Shown here: positions 44,905-57,674 of the stretch, in pieces
Position numbering within the stretch: the first letter of the stretch is position 1
Layout of the letters: the number at the start of each line of letters is the position of its first letter
Assembly (NCBI GenBank): GCA_029747585.1
Contig: JAPEVF010000122.1
Coordinates: 38,608 to 102,607 of the forward strand
Length of the DNA: 64,000 bases
Source of the DNA: Pleurotus djamor
Taxonomy: Eukaryota > Basidiomycota > Agaricomycetes > Agaricales > Pleurotaceae
Direction: 5' to 3'
Notes under the pieces: model-generated
The model's input: only the letters and a program-made list of their open reading frames with translations
Told to the model about the DNA's origin: nothing
Database searches by the model: none
Program-made: the position numbers and the translations under genes

Positions 44905-47900
44905 ATGGACCCGGACACACAGGCCAACTTGAATACGAATGCCCCGGCCAAAGTACCGGCTCCCATGCGTCCAATCCAATATCCCGACGACCAATCTTCG
45001 AGCGCAGGAACCTTCAAACTCTTCTCGCTAACTCAAAGCCAAAGGCTTGCAGAAAACCAGCCACCGCCCGGGGGAGAGGAATCTTTAAGTAAACGTTTCG
45101 CTCCTTGGAACGTTCGTCGCCAGCCTTTCCCGCCTCAACCCAAACGCAGTCATGCGACGAAAGTTCCTACCCTCTTTCAACCTTCTTCTAGGGGTAATGC
45201 TGCGACGACGGCGCCAAACCATATACAAGGGAAGAATCTGAAATTCACTGCACATCATGGAGTCCAGTCGGATCGGACGCAACCTTTGGCCCAGATAGCA
45301 TCGACCCAGTCTCGTCTAGGTGACATCGAAAATGGCGGAGGTGGAGGTGAGTATATGCGCAAAATACATGAGTCGATCAGTCGCTCATTCGATGTGTGAC
45401 AGAGTTCTCTCTGGTCGAACCTAGTGGACGCATCTCGCCCATCACTTCCTCAAGAATACCCATCACTTCAACTCCAAATCCTTCCAAGACCCTGAATAAC
45501 CTTCCCCCAGCGTTCGGTTCTCCATTTTCTATCTCTCAATCTCTCGATCCCGACGGTGACCCCGAGGATCCTTATACCCAGGGCCTGAGACTCGGTGCGA
45601 CGCGCGTCCAGAAGTATAAGGCTGAAATCCATGCACAGGTAAAGTCGCACTTCACCTACCACGCATATATGTACCTACGTTTCGCAATTCCAGAACTTAG
45701 AGCTCGAAGCCTTGAAATCCAGCCTGAACCATGAAACAACCGTTCGTGAGCAAGAAACGATCTCCTTTGAACGAACCCTGGCCGAGTTGAAGCAGCAACA
45801 TCAGGCTGATATGTCGAGACTTAGAGAACGACATGACGCAGACTTCGCTCGCTCGAGGGAAGATGCAGCAAGAGAGTTGGCTGCGAAATCAGATGACGCA
45901 ACGCGTCTTCGTGACGAGCTGTTAAAATTGCAGGAGAGTTCTCGCGTTTGTGCAGAACGGGACTTGGGAGACATAGAATTATCGAAGCAGAAGGTTGAAC
46001 AAATTCGGGAGGTTGCCAAGAAGGCAATAGATGAAAGCAATCGTCAGTCAGTATCCTCTTCCCGTCAGACCGCATCTTCGTTGCCCATTAAACTACTGAT
46101 AGGTACGCGGACCTGCTGGCTATGTTTCAAGAGTTGAAGCAGAAGCACGATGACTCCCATAAATCGGTCCATATAGTTGCGTCGGAAGTTCAGCATGTGA
46201 AGACGGCAGCTTCGCAAGGAATTACATGTGTGTACTAAACCAAATTCCATCAGCTTCTCTTTCAGTCTGCTTGACAAACCTTCGTTCCAGCTTTGGGCTC
46301 TTTAGTCAATGAGGATATCATGAAGACACGGAATCGGGAGACCATGGCTCTGATAACCGAATTGCAACAAGATCGCGACAACTGTATGATCTTCCCGGTG
46401 GGGCTTCATTCGCGCTGACCCGTTCACGACAGCTCAGCAAGTGAATGCGATGCTACGGGATAAGCTCCTCGCTGTCGGTTCACAGCTAGCTGAAGCTCAG
46501 GATCGTGTGCGAGAGCTCGAATCACAGCAGGTTGCGAGAGGAAACCAACTGGAGCTTCATGGCCGTCAGCTTCTTGAGACTGGTACGTTCGATCTATGCC
46601 TATCGACTGGTGACAACTCTGATCGTGCTGGTCAGGTGATAAGCTCGTTAGCCTGTCTGACATGCTGAACGTTCGAGAGCATGACACCCTGGAGAGCTTG
46701 GCGGAAGCCGCTCGACTAGAAGAACGGGCGAAGAATTCGGAGGTTCGGTGAGATCCTCGTTTCCAAATACTATCAGCTTCGCCTAACGTATTCAGATGCG
46801 AGGAACTAACAACCGACCTCGAATCGGTTAGACAGCAACTTGAATCGGTCAAGGAAATGTGGGTAACTTCTAGTTTCCTTTCGGGCCCAATGTTGCTGAT
46901 TTGGCACAGTAATGTCACACTGTCCCTGAAGCTGGAAGAGAGTGTTAAAGCCGTTTCAGAGACGAAGGCATCCCAGGCTGAGTGCGTGTGACCCTTTGTG
47001 TTCAATTTCCGTACTCAACGGGAGTTACCAACAGAATATCGACGAAGCTTGCCTCTTCTGAAGAAACGGTTCAAACTCTCCGCAGTCAACTAGCTGATCG
47101 GACGAGACAGCATGATTCCCTCCTTTCTGAGAATACCAAGTAAGCGACCCTTTTGTCTTAGATACATCCCACACCAACGACTTCCTGTAGACTATCGACA
47201 GATTTCTCAATGATGGAGACCCAAACCAGAGCGCTGGAAATGCAGGTCAACACTATGCAAAGTGAACTTGAGCAGTCGGCGGTCCAGCTCAAGGCCGTGA
47301 ACACCGCGGAGGAAAAGTCAGCTGCCTCTGGCTTTCCTTCGGATGCCTGTCGTTCATATGCAACATTTCTAGATCTTCTCATGCCCTTCTCAAATCAAGT
47401 GAAGCGGCCCGCCTCCTGGAGCGTGAGCTTGGGGCTACGAAGGAAAAGGCACGAAATCTTGAGCAACTCAACGAAGTCAGGTTCGTGTCTCCAACCGCGT
47501 GTGTTACTCCCACATCCTCAATCATTTACAGCCAATCTGCCCTCGCAACAGCGCAAAGAGAAGTAGAGCAACTTCGGTTGGACTTGCACGCATCCTCTCA
47601 GCTTGTCCTGCAACTACGATCCGTCGAAGCCTCAATGGAGTCTTTGAATAACGCAAATAAGAAGCTGGAGGTTTCGTGAGTGAACATATCTCCCCGTCTA
47701 TTCTTCGATCCGTCCTGATATAGATATTTAAGCCTAGCTAGCAGTGAAGTCAAGAACACGGTGGGTGGGCCAGTGATATGTTCATGTCGCAACTTTCTGA
47801 GCCACCCCAGATCCTTCAAGAGCGTTGTGACGGACAGAATGAAGCCCTTCGCCTGTCTAGGGAACAGTGTGAAGACCTTCAGGTGAGTGTGTAACTCATT

Positions 47901-49511
47901 CGTTTTCATCAGCCGTCTGATCGCGTTCCTAGGAGCGTTTGCGTGCTGTCGACGCTACCTACTTGGTTGAGTTGCATGCTTTCACACTTGTTCCTGCAAA
48001 CTCACTTCGTTCAGACTAAGTGGCAAGCTGAAAATTCAGCCTACAAGATGCATACGACGTCCGTCGATAACTCACTAGCGTCGCTCATCGAAGAATGCAA
48101 ACAACAGGCCACCACTAAAGCTCATAACGCAACGATTGACCGCTCCCTTTCTTCGATCATAGAGGAAATCAAACAGCTCTCTCCCCTCGGGTCTCGAATC
48201 GCATCGATGGAGGGCTCGCTGGCTTCCCTCCTCGAAGCAGGCAAACGCTCCTCATCTAAAACTCAGGTCGCGTCAATCAATGACTTACTGGTTTCGCTGG
48301 TTGAAGAAGTCAAGCAATCGCATAACAACGCGGTCCAGGCTGAGCGCGACTTGTCAAGGATGCGGAATGATTACTCAGAACTCTGTCAGGCAGTGGCCAA
48401 CCTTTCAAATGAGCTTGAACTCGCTCGCTCGGCTGCTTGCTCCACACCTCCGAATGCATCGACGGAGATTTCAGCTGAACTCCAAGCGGAAAGAATGCAG
48501 ACTAAATTACAACAGGAAACTATCAACGAACTTCAACTCAAAACCCGCACACTAATGCAGCGATACCGTGCCGGTGATCTCGTGAGTTGCTCCATCGCTC
48601 TGATACATCTCTCCTGATCTTTTTTTAGGACGCGCAAGAGCAGGATTTCGTAGCCTTATTGATGCAGGAAGCGCAATCACTTCAAGAAGAACGTATGATT
48701 GCCAATAGCAACGAGTTGCGCCGTGTATGTGTTTTTTCTCCTTTCCTTCTGCCTAACCTACCTCGGCCACCGGATCACAGAAAGACAGTATGATTACGAC
48801 CTTGCATAAGAAGATCATAGCTCTCGAGTCGATGCTTGCTCGCCGTCTACAGGCCAAGGAACCCGACCCAGGCGCTACCGTTGCACAAAGTAACGCCAAC
48901 TCCATGATCAATATTGACGGTTTCGTTCTCTCTAGTCCTACTATGGATGCGGTTGGTGGTTCCTCCTCTATTCCGCTCTATCTGTCGATAGTTACGAGTA
49001 ACAGATTGCGCAGTCGACCTCCGAGGAGATGTGCGTCGATCCCAAACAGATATGCCCAGTCAACCTGCACGAAGAAGTCAAAGCCGCCCCTCAGGACTCT
49101 GGGACTAGCGAACCTCGGGAAATGGCTGGACCGTCGTCAATCCCAGAAAAGCGTACTCGGGCTCGCGCCACTAACTCACGTCTAGACAAGAAACCTCTAC
49201 ATGCTCCTCCTCCTGTATCTCACCTTAATGCGTCTGGACCCCCTTCTAACCCTCCTCGCCAATTGAAATTTACTGAACTGGACGACGGTATCTCTGATGT
49301 CTCCGAAAGCGATGACGAGGTCCCTTTGATGAAACTAGGAAAGCGACAAGGCATCACAACAGCTGCTCCTGTCCCTTCCAATCCACCGAAGAAGCCCGTA
49401 TGTTGATTCCTTGTGACACTCACTAACGCTCCTTGCTCACGTATAAACTGACAGAAAACTGCTACTCGCAAACCTACAACTACTCGGGCTACTAAACCTC
49501 GTAAACGCTGA
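44905..49511 (+). CDS. long coiled-coil protein
   Basis: Intron-rich gene, ATG at 44905 and TGA at 49509-49511, about 1,100 residues over many exons (borders only partly resolved). Residues 1 to about 250 are Pro/Ser/Thr-rich and basic; the central 700 or so are heptad-patterned (for example FERTLAELKQQHQADMSRL, SLVEEVKQSHNNAVQAE). A weak internal repeat of form DNSLASLIEEC, DRSLSSIIEEI, EGSLASLLEAG, NDLLVSLVEEV appears four times at about 48070-48310. The C-terminus has an acidic patch ELDDGISDVSESDDEVP and ends in a very basic TATRKPTTTRATKPRKR tail, possibly DNA binding or a nuclear signal. Looks like a structural nuclear, spindle or chromosome-axis protein; no orthologue was recognised. 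Confidence 0.75.
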
Positions 49512-50681
49512 CGACATCTTTGCTGGACCCATGCTCGAATACGTTTTGCAACGACCTAGATTATAAGCTTCTTTAAACCGTTTGTTCTGCCATGTAGCTT
49601 AGTTCCCTGCAATGCTCTGACTCGCATTTTGGCTTTACGAACCTCTTAGTCTTGGCGATAGGCCTGGGGAATGGTGCGGCATCCCAAGGAGTGGCAAAGG
49701 TACTGTGTATTCTCCATGACCCACCCTACGACAACTACGACCCCAGTGAATTGAAGCCTTCCCAAAGTCAAGCAGGCCTGACGGTCAGTGCCACCAGGCA
49801 GTCGCCCAGGTCCGCAGAAGATTCGAACAGGCAATGCCAATGCCATACTCTAGGATAAGAGCCCAAATGATGCTATTCTGCCATGTGACAGTATATATGA
49901 GGCCATCTCGTCCAAGACTTGCATAATTTGAATGGAAAAGCACGGAATCGAAGCGACTGTAGAGTCAGCCGCTGAGAACTCAGCAACGCAATAGACGTCC
50001 GAGTAGCGATAGAATGGGCATGAGGAACGCAATCCTTTGTCAATCAAAAATTGCAAGCGACGAGTCTAGTTTGAGAAGCGAGCGCAACTCGGAATGGAAG
50101 TCGATGCGAACACGAGATGCCATCGGCTTGAATGGGAGTCAACTACGCTTTCATGGACTGGTGAGTCCGAAACGCTGAACTATCTTTCACTGAGGTAGCA
50201 AAGTAGTGGTAGGAGTGGAGCCTCGATCATGATCGACAGACTGCCGATCACAGAAGAGTGTGTAACAAGGCGTGTCAATTGGGAAAATAATACACTGGTA
50301 CAGTAAGTATGTACAAAGGAGCGTCGGTGATGGCAATGCAAAAAGAGTTACAAGATGTGTATGTATGGATGCTAGTTTTATGAATATCCGTAACATGCAA
50401 AAGAGAAGAAAAAGTCGTAAAAGATAACAGCGTTAATAGACTGGAGGGGAGGCATGTCGTAGGCGATGCGAATAATAGTACAACTGCCAAACCAAGCAGA
50501 GAATGAGTAATCTAAGAGACACTAATATACCGTATAGTGATGCCGAGAATGTGTTTGTGTGCTTTACTATATGCTGAGGGGGGACTTGTGCGTGATTTGT
50601 TGTAGGCGAATATCGAACCGAAGGCAAACGAAGATAATGCGAATCGAATGTCGGGGTGAAGAGGAATGGGGGGAGGTGTAA
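49512..50681. other. convergent intergenic region
   Basis: 3' flanks of the coiled-coil and eIF4E-motif genes; ORFs are all below 75 codons. No gene seen. Confidence 0.4.
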
Positions 50682-51554
50682 TCACACAGTGACAATTGGC
50701 ATCCGAACGGCGAAGCTGGCAGAAGCAGAGGGGCCTCGGACGGTTCTGCCCCTCCAGCTGGTGCCATTGATGGGAGCGAGAATGGTAGCCGACGGGCCGA
50801 CGACGGGAGCCTTGGCCGCCGCAGCGAAAGAGGATGGAGCTTTGGATGGCGTAGGCATGACGTGCTTCAAAGGAAGTTCCGCAGTGTTGACTTTGGGTAC
50901 GGGCTTCGCAATTTGCTGAGTCTTGCTGTTGTTGGAACGACGGTTGTTGTTGTTGTTGTTCCGGCCCTTCGAAGGTTTGGCGTCGGCCTTGGAGGCGTTG
51001 GTAGGGGTGGGGGAGGCCTTCTTTCCTTCCTTTGCAGGAGCGGCTTGCGCCTTGACAGCCTCCTTCTTGGCAGCACCGTCCTTCAAGCCCATACCGTAGA
51101 AGAACTCGTTATACTTGCGCTGACGCCTGTTCATCACGATCTGGGGGACATTGGCCCGAAGAGCCTCGCGGGTCTCGGGAGCGATGCGAGAAAGAGGAGA
51201 GTCGGCGAGCGAGATAAGGAATTCGGCAGAATAAATACGAGAAGGCTCAGCAACCATCTCTGAAGAACGAAAAAAAAAGAAGNAAAAAAAAGTAAGAAAC
51301 AATTTTCACAGTTGCGCAGATGTTGAGAAGGACGTACCGGGCTCCTGATGAGATACCACAGATTCTTGCTCCTGGCACATTGATCTTTCCGAGCACGCTG
51401 GGGAGCGTGAACGCCAACTTGTAGCCGCTGAGGTAAAGCTGCTCCCACTTGCGCTTCGACCGCGTTTGTGAACAGGCACGTAGAGGCCTGAGGAGAACGA
51501 GGAGAACGAAGCGAAAGAGGCTTCAGAGGGGGAAGAGGAGCGGGTAGAAGACAT
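50682..51554 (-). CDS. disordered protein with eIF4E-binding-like motif
   Basis: Exons 51554-51338 and 51259-50682 give 264 residues; the first exon was linked because it alone supplies an ATG and right phase. The N-terminus is Ser/Arg-rich (SFSSGLYVPVHKRGRS). Soon after the junction comes RIYSAEFLISLAD, matching the YxxxxL-hydrophobic eIF4E-binding consensus (Y-SAEF-L-I), then NVPQIVMNRRQRKYNEFF. The remainder is Ala/Lys/Pro-rich with RNNNNNNRRSNN, Gln-poor and basic. Family knowledge: this motif is used by eIF4G, 4E-BPs, Caf20 and Eap1. Inference: a translation regulator or mRNP protein. Similar small proteins occur in other basidiomycetes as far as I recall. An N at 51283 lies in the intron. 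Confidence 0.7.
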
Positions 51555-52166
51555 TATGGGAAGACGGGCTTCTTATCTGAAGTGGCTGTTGAAGTTGGGA
51601 AGACTCGAACTGGGGGATTTTGGGAATCGAGGCAGGGTACTTTATACAAAACCAGGAACAGCCGAGTTTGAGAGGGACCCGTCTGGCAGGGAAAACAGCA
51701 GATAACAATGATCCAAGCTAAGCATCACAGCCAGCCTGACGTTGTTATGCCTTTTCGGTTAGTCAGCCTTGCATTCAAGGTGTCCTAGCGTCGAACACGT
51801 AGGCTTTTTGACTCCGCAGTTATCACAATGATGCGCCACGCCTAAACATATGTGTGCGTTTCGGGGACCTTCCTTCGCATTCTACAAAATACTGGTCGGT
51901 TCGAGTACGTCGAGGACGCTCATGGCAAAACGGAGATGAGAGTGGAAACGCCTCAGAAGACATAAACGCTGACTCACTCAGACACACAACCGAGCGCGCG
52001 TGACCTAATTCTCCCTGTCAGCATCACTCAGACTGCTTGCTCAGAACATTCATGGGATGAGTGGTGATATTAAGGTAGGTATGTGGTAATATGGTCAGGT
52101 ACATAATCGACATCTAAGCAGTATGCCATTTTGTGGAAAGTCGGTAGCAACGGTCATGACGCACAC
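51555..52166. other. intergenic, no gene seen
   Basis: About 600 bp between two minus-strand genes. Confidence 0.4.
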
Positions 52167-53730
52167 TTAGAGATCAACAAAGTTCTTGACGTTCTCCAAC
52201 CATTCAACGTACTCCTACATGAAAGAAGACAGTCAGCCGTCAAGACAAGGCAGGAAAGGCATGGTAGCGGCGTACCAGCTGCTCCTTGTGCTCCGCATAC
52301 TCTGGGATAAACAAGGCTAGCGCCTCATTTACGCCGCGCTCCTGCAGGTATTTTTCGAACTCTTCTTGCACCGAGACATCAAGAGTATCAAACTGTTACA
52401 AGGAAAGGCGTTAGAAACTTGATCTCCCTCACAGGTTCACAGGTTCGAGGCTAGCGTCTAGTCGAAACCTGAGGCACGGCGGGGCGGGAAGAGCACTAGA
52501 CGGTGGCGATACCAAGGGGCGAATAGTGACCCAATTTGGTATAGTTCGGGATGTGTGAGTGTGCTGGCGGCACACAACGATGCCTCATCCCGACAGACGC
52601 AATGGAACGGCGGGGCCATAAAGAACAGACTGGGTCCCCGTCTCCAAGCGACATCGGTTGCAGAGCGAGAGCACCCAGCCCGATATCGCGCAGTCGAGCA
52701 ACAACTCATGGAAGACATGGTGACGCTCCCTGCAAGCCACTAGTGCTCTTCCCATTCCCTGACTGGCAGGCGGCTCCCTGATGTCACTGAAAATTTCTTC
52801 TACTCACCTGAGGACCGATGTAAAGCCCACGTCGTTTCCAATCAGCTTCTGCGGTTAGTTCAGTTCCGACTTTGGAATCGCGGTAGAACGAGATGCTGTC
52901 CACAATAAAGTGGCCGTCTTGGCACATCAGGTCGACGTTCAAAGATCCACGTCCGTTCGTCTGGTGTTCCGTCAGTGAGTTCCGCGGTACGGTTAAATAA
53001 ATCCTTACCTTGGTTATGCTCAAAGATGTACGAATAGGGTAGGAATGGAGGGGGTCCTCGGACTCCTGGTTCTCCTCGCCGGTAGCTTCTTCCCCTTCGT
53101 TGAAATCAGCTTCTTCGTCCTCAGCCATGATATCGGCAATTGAGAAGATCAAGCGAACGCTGAAAGGGACACCATTAGTACAGTTGAGCTACTAGCGCGT
53201 TTTCGTATTGAAAATCAAGGGGTCCCACAGAGATATAGATAGACATTGACAGTAGGAAAGAGCGAAAAACGTTACTCACTTTTCATTGCCGAATTGACGG
53301 GTAAGGATGACTTCATCACTCCCAGGTGCATCCTGGAGCTAGAGTCCGCGTAGTTAGAACTTGAACCCACTTTGAACTTAACCCGATGAGCTCACCTGCC
53401 ATGTACCTTGTGACTTGAAGGTTTTAAGGAACTCCGGGACGTAAGGTGTATTCGCGGCAGCCTCTTTCTCGTACTTGAGTTCTTCCTGCAGTTTCTGAGA
53501 AAGGCTAAGGTCGGCTGGTGGGAAATGAGATATAATGAGGTCTTTTAGTAGTCTCAGACTTGATAAAACATACATGCTCCTTCACCAAACCTTCTCGTAG
53601 ACACGGAAAATGAGCGAGCCGGGATGGTAGGCGCAAAACGCAACATGTTCGTTGAGACGCGCGGCGCACTAGTTAAAGTGCGTCGGGCAGCGGCAGCGGC
53701 GACGACGGTGAATGCACGAGTAGCAGACAT
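52167..53730 (-). CDS. MAM33: MAM33/p32 (C1QBP) mitochondrial matrix protein
   Basis: ATG at 53730, TAA at 52169-52167, six or so short exons. The N-terminus is a typical matrix targeting peptide (MSATRAFTVV, then AARRTLTSAPRVST and RSFSVSTRRFGEGA). The mature part follows the family: LSQKLQEELKYEKE, VPEFLKTF, TRQFGNEKV, an acidic insert EDEEADFNEGEEATGEENQ, LNVDLMCQDGHFIVDSISFY, and the C-terminal FEKYLQERGVNEALALFIPEY with EYVEWLENVKNFVDL. Family members are acidic doughnut-shaped trimers in the mitochondrial matrix involved in oxidative phosphorylation and mitoribosome function. One intron (52393-52807) is 415 nt, against about 50-65 nt elsewhere in the window. The Arg in the RRF-type cleavage region suggests processing near residue 47. 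Confidence 0.9.
52486..52753. repeat. 14-bp inverted repeat pair inside the MAM33 intron
   Basis: GGGAAGAGCACTAG at 52486-52499 and its exact reverse complement CTAGTGCTCTTCCC at 52740-52753, 240 bp apart, within the 415-nt intron. Compatible with a short non-autonomous DNA transposon (MITE) or a long-range hairpin. No clear target-site duplication was seen. Confidence 0.5.
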
Positions 53731-55496
53731 AGCGGTGAGTTCGAGAGAAACAAGATACGAAGAACGAAAAAGAAAAAAGTGTGGAAGGTAGTGAAAAAAG
53801 ATTTGCGTGCAGCAAATTTGTCGCGACGGATTCCGGCGTTGCTTGGCAAAGTCGCGTTGGATAAATAGCCCCTGACTTATGGAATTCCACCTCCTATACT
53901 GTCACACACAGTCACACCGGTCACACACAGAAACCGGTCAGCTAAAGTGATTAATCGAGTCCTTGTAAGCCTGCTAAGGCTTAGAGCCCATTTTAAGGAG
54001 CAACGAAGTCCCCATCCTTGCGCAAGAGGGCCTGACCGGACTCTCTGTGACAGAATGCTGGCTGACCGAATTGCACTGTTTATTCTGTCATCACCTTAAT
54101 TCTCAATTGGAAGACCAAAGCTTTGATTTACAGGTTCTAAGTAGTTCGCCCCAGAGCCCAATATGTTTCTTCGCATGGTCTGGAGGTAAGAACGCGAGTG
54201 TTGAAGATTTTTTCCCAGACTGACCGGTGTCACGGTGCGTGACAGTATCATGTGATCGAGTCATGACTGACGGCGCGCAAGGCGCGTTTGCGCCTCACTA
54301 TGAAGACTCTTCCGAACTCCTGTAGGGGCTTGGTTTACTCAGGCTTGGTAGCCTGGCAGGCATGTACAAAGTTCTGTGTGAACGCTTCTGTCTCTGAGGG
54401 CAACTTGCTTTCATTTTGACCTCCCGATTCACCGCTTCAGTTGAATCGGTTCTCCTAGTCGGTGGGTATCTCATTCAGTCGGCAATGTGGCACGCAACGA
54501 TTAAACACGCCGTCTTCTCGAGCTCTACTTGCACACGAGAATGATTGTGCTCATTGATTGGTTCAGCGTCATACATGGTGAGTTTTACAAACTGCCTCTG
54601 GTCGCAATGTACTAATCCATTCAAAAGCTTGGATTGACGGGAGAGATAAAAACCTAAACATCGGGCTTCTCGACGCTCTCTCAATTCTTTTCACTGCTCT
54701 AGTCTTCGTTTCTCAGCAGCTGCAGTGGTCCTAAAAATAAGTGGGGGCGGAATAACTGGTTTGAACAAGTGGGTAACGAAACAAAAACACAAAGCAATCG
54801 TTACTTAACCAGGTCCCCCACACCAGCTGGTCGTTTTTCCTCTTCAAGCTTCAAGGCTCACGGTGAGGCGTTCCACCACGCCGCGCACATGGACCTGCCC
54901 CGGGCCAAAATTCTTCATCGGATGTATGTCGTCTTGAACTTTGTTCTTTCGTCCTTTGTTGCACCTCTTTGACCTCGCTGCTTTGGTCATAGAGCATACA
55001 GAATGTCCCAGGTCATTCAGTAGGTTTGTGCGCAACATCACCCCACCAGAAATGCATTCAACACTTGTTCAACACTGGGTCCGTCGCTGATTTTGTCATA
55101 TCTAAGTACTCTACATCAGATACAATGTGTAGTGACTTTTCGGTAATAGTGGCCTTCGCTTTGAGAGATTTACTGCATCAACTCCCAATCAACTCCCCGA
55201 ACTTTTGCGACAGGAGGTCTGTGACTTCGACCAAAATTGGCTAGCTATATTTGGTTGCACCGTTAGCATCTTGTTGTCCATCTGTCCTTTCCTACTGACT
55301 TTACCCATGCTTCCAAAGCACCGTCGAAAATGCAAGAAATACTTACAACTACACCGACATACGATAATCAAGGGATTTGCCGATACACTCCCAGTGGGCT
55401 TCCCAGTGGAGAAGTCCCCGCGTGAGCATTTGATCCCGCCGGCTCAGTTTAGGTTGGGCAGTAGCCGGCTCTCACACATCTTCCTCCTTTACCGCC
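53731..55496. other. long divergent intergenic region
   Basis: About 1.75 kb between MAM33 and the aldehyde dehydrogenase. A small run of CACACAGTCACAC-type repeats lies at 53901-53932. Only short ORFs. No gene seen. Confidence 0.45.
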
Positions 55497-57674
55497 ATGC
55501 AGTACACGCCCATTGACGAAATCGAAAAGGTAGGCAGCCTGGAATTACTTGGAATGACTTCTGACGCGTCTACAGATTCACGCGACGTTGCGCGCTGGAT
55601 TCAATTCTGGCAAGCTCAAGTCTCTGGCTTACCGGAGGTATCAACTTCTCCAGCTCGGATACCTATTCAAGGATAATGCGAAGCGCTTCGAAGAGGCACT
55701 GAAGAGTGACTTGGGACGACCTGAACTCGAGAGTAGCTTGTGCGTGCGGTCTAGTTTTCATGACTTCCGAAGTATCTCACTTGGTGCCCGACAGTCTCGA
55801 AATTGGACCCTCCATCAGCGACATACGGGGCATCTACAAGAATGTCGAGAAATGGGCGAAACCAGAAAAACCAGGCTTTAACATCAATTTTACGCCTATG
55901 CGACCTGTTATTCGTAAAGAACCCAAGGGGGTCGTAATGATCATCAGCCCGTTCAACTATCCCATCTGGCTGACGGCTGGCCCGTTGGTGCGTGTTCACC
56001 ACTTGTTTTCTCACACATTCAATGGGAGATGAAACTGAATTATGTCTCTAGGCGGGCGCCATTGCAGCCGGGAACGCCGTTGTAGTCAAGCCTTCTGAGA
56101 ATACCCCCGCGGTCAGTTCCCTGTTGGCTGAGCTCGTGCCCAAATACCTCGACCAGGATCTCGTTCGAGTTGTCAACGGCGCCATTCCGGAAACGACAAA
56201 GCTGCTTGAGCTACAATGGGATCATATTCTCTATACTGGCAGTGGCCGCGTCGCGAAGATTGTCTCGCTCGCGGCGGCAAAGCATCTCACCCCGGTAACC
56301 CTCGAGCTTGGAGGAAAATCCCCCGTCTTCATCGATCCCAAGTGTGACCTCGACATGGCCACCCGAAGGATCTTGTGGGGGAAGACCGCCAATGCGGGAC
56401 AAACATGCACAGCACCTGATTATGTCCTTGTGCCCAAAGATTTCCAGGACGAGTTTATAGCTGCTCTGACCACCACGTGATAAATCAATCTTTCTTCTGC
56501 TCTCAATTTGATGTTAACCATGCGTTGCGTCTAGGTACAACCGCTTCTACCCCGAGACCAGCAAAGCTTCCTCCCCTGGAGCTTTTGCGCGTCTCATTAC
56601 GCCACAGGCGTTCAATCGGGTGAACAACTTGCTCAAGGAGACCAAAGGGACCATCGTCCTAGGTGGTTCAGCTGACGAAGCGACCAAATTCATTGAACCC
56701 ACTGTGGTGAAGGATGTCGCCGGCGATGATTCTTTGATGAGCGAGTGGGTCATTTAAGTTCAATATCGTGAAGTCATACCCTGAAACTCTGATCCTTTCC
56801 AGAGAGATCTTTGGTCCCATCCTCCCCATTGTCCCTGTTAAGGATGTCGACGAAGCTATCGCCTTCGTCAATGCTCGGTACACCCTATCTGTCCAGGGGC
56901 TTTCTAACTTCTAACTCCTGACATTGTTCGGCCCAGCGATCACCCCCTGGCCCTCTACGTCTTCTCGCAAGATTCGGCTTACAAGGACAAAGGTAATCTC
57001 AGCCCGCATGCCTTTCCCCTTCGTAGCACCTGACTCACGTACCTCAAAGTCTTCGGCAATACGCAAAGTGGTGCTGCGGTGGCCAACGAAGTCTTGATCC
57101 ACTGCGGAGGTGCGTTGGCGTCTTCTTGAAACGGCTGCGAAGAGCTTGATGAACTCGTGTAGTCGATGGGCTGCCTTTTGGTGGCATAGGCCCGAGTGGT
57201 TGTGAGTCTTTCGTTTCCTTGCTGGGTAATCGAATTTCAACTCGTTGATCAGCTGGGTACCATACTGGCAAGTACACATTTGACATGTTCACCCACCTAC
57301 GATCGTCAATCGACTCGCCCGGATGGTAAGTCGCACATTCCCTTTTTCCACCGACCGAGGCCTTACCTTTATGGTCCTCGTTTCAGGATTGACAAACTCC
57401 TTGGTGCACGATTCCCTCCGTATAATGTGCGTTATCACCCCAAATTCTGCGAGAGCGCAGAGTCACTCATATCTTTCTACAGGCGGAGAAGGTAAAGGCA
57501 CTCAAGAAGGTCGTCTCTACTCGCCTACCGCCTCGACCAACTGGTCCTCCAAGTTTGACAGGCGATAAACGGTGGGGTCGTTGGTTCCTCGTTGCTGCTG
57601 CGTTTGCTCTTGCGGGGGTTCTGACACAGAGATCCAAGGTCTTGAGTTCGATCCTTGGTTCTTCGCATGCATAA
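55497..57674 (+). CDS. membrane-anchored aldehyde dehydrogenase (ALDH3/fatty aldehyde type)
   Basis: Twelve phase-consistent exons (55497-55529, 55576-55739, 55795-55987, 56052-56476, 56535-56744, 56803-56877, 56937-56992, 57050-57109, 57163-57201, 57253-57325, 57387-57426, 57483-57674) give 519 residues. NAD(P)-dependent oxidation of aldehydes to acids. Seen: [48 protein letters not shown] with general-base Glu215, [10 protein letters not shown] with nucleophile Cys249, [21 protein letters not shown] and [13 protein letters not shown]. The C-terminus ends in a basic linker and one hydrophobic span ([15 protein letters not shown], about 490-504), as in fatty aldehyde dehydrogenases such as yeast Hfd1, so a tail anchor in ER, lipid droplet or mitochondrial outer membrane is likely. 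The start ATG has a CCGCCATGC context. Confidence 0.93.

Noticed and set aside
57610..57660. tRNA-like B-box near GAGTTCGATCC
   Set aside because: Lies in the last coding exon of the aldehyde dehydrogenase and lacks an A-box and acceptor stem.
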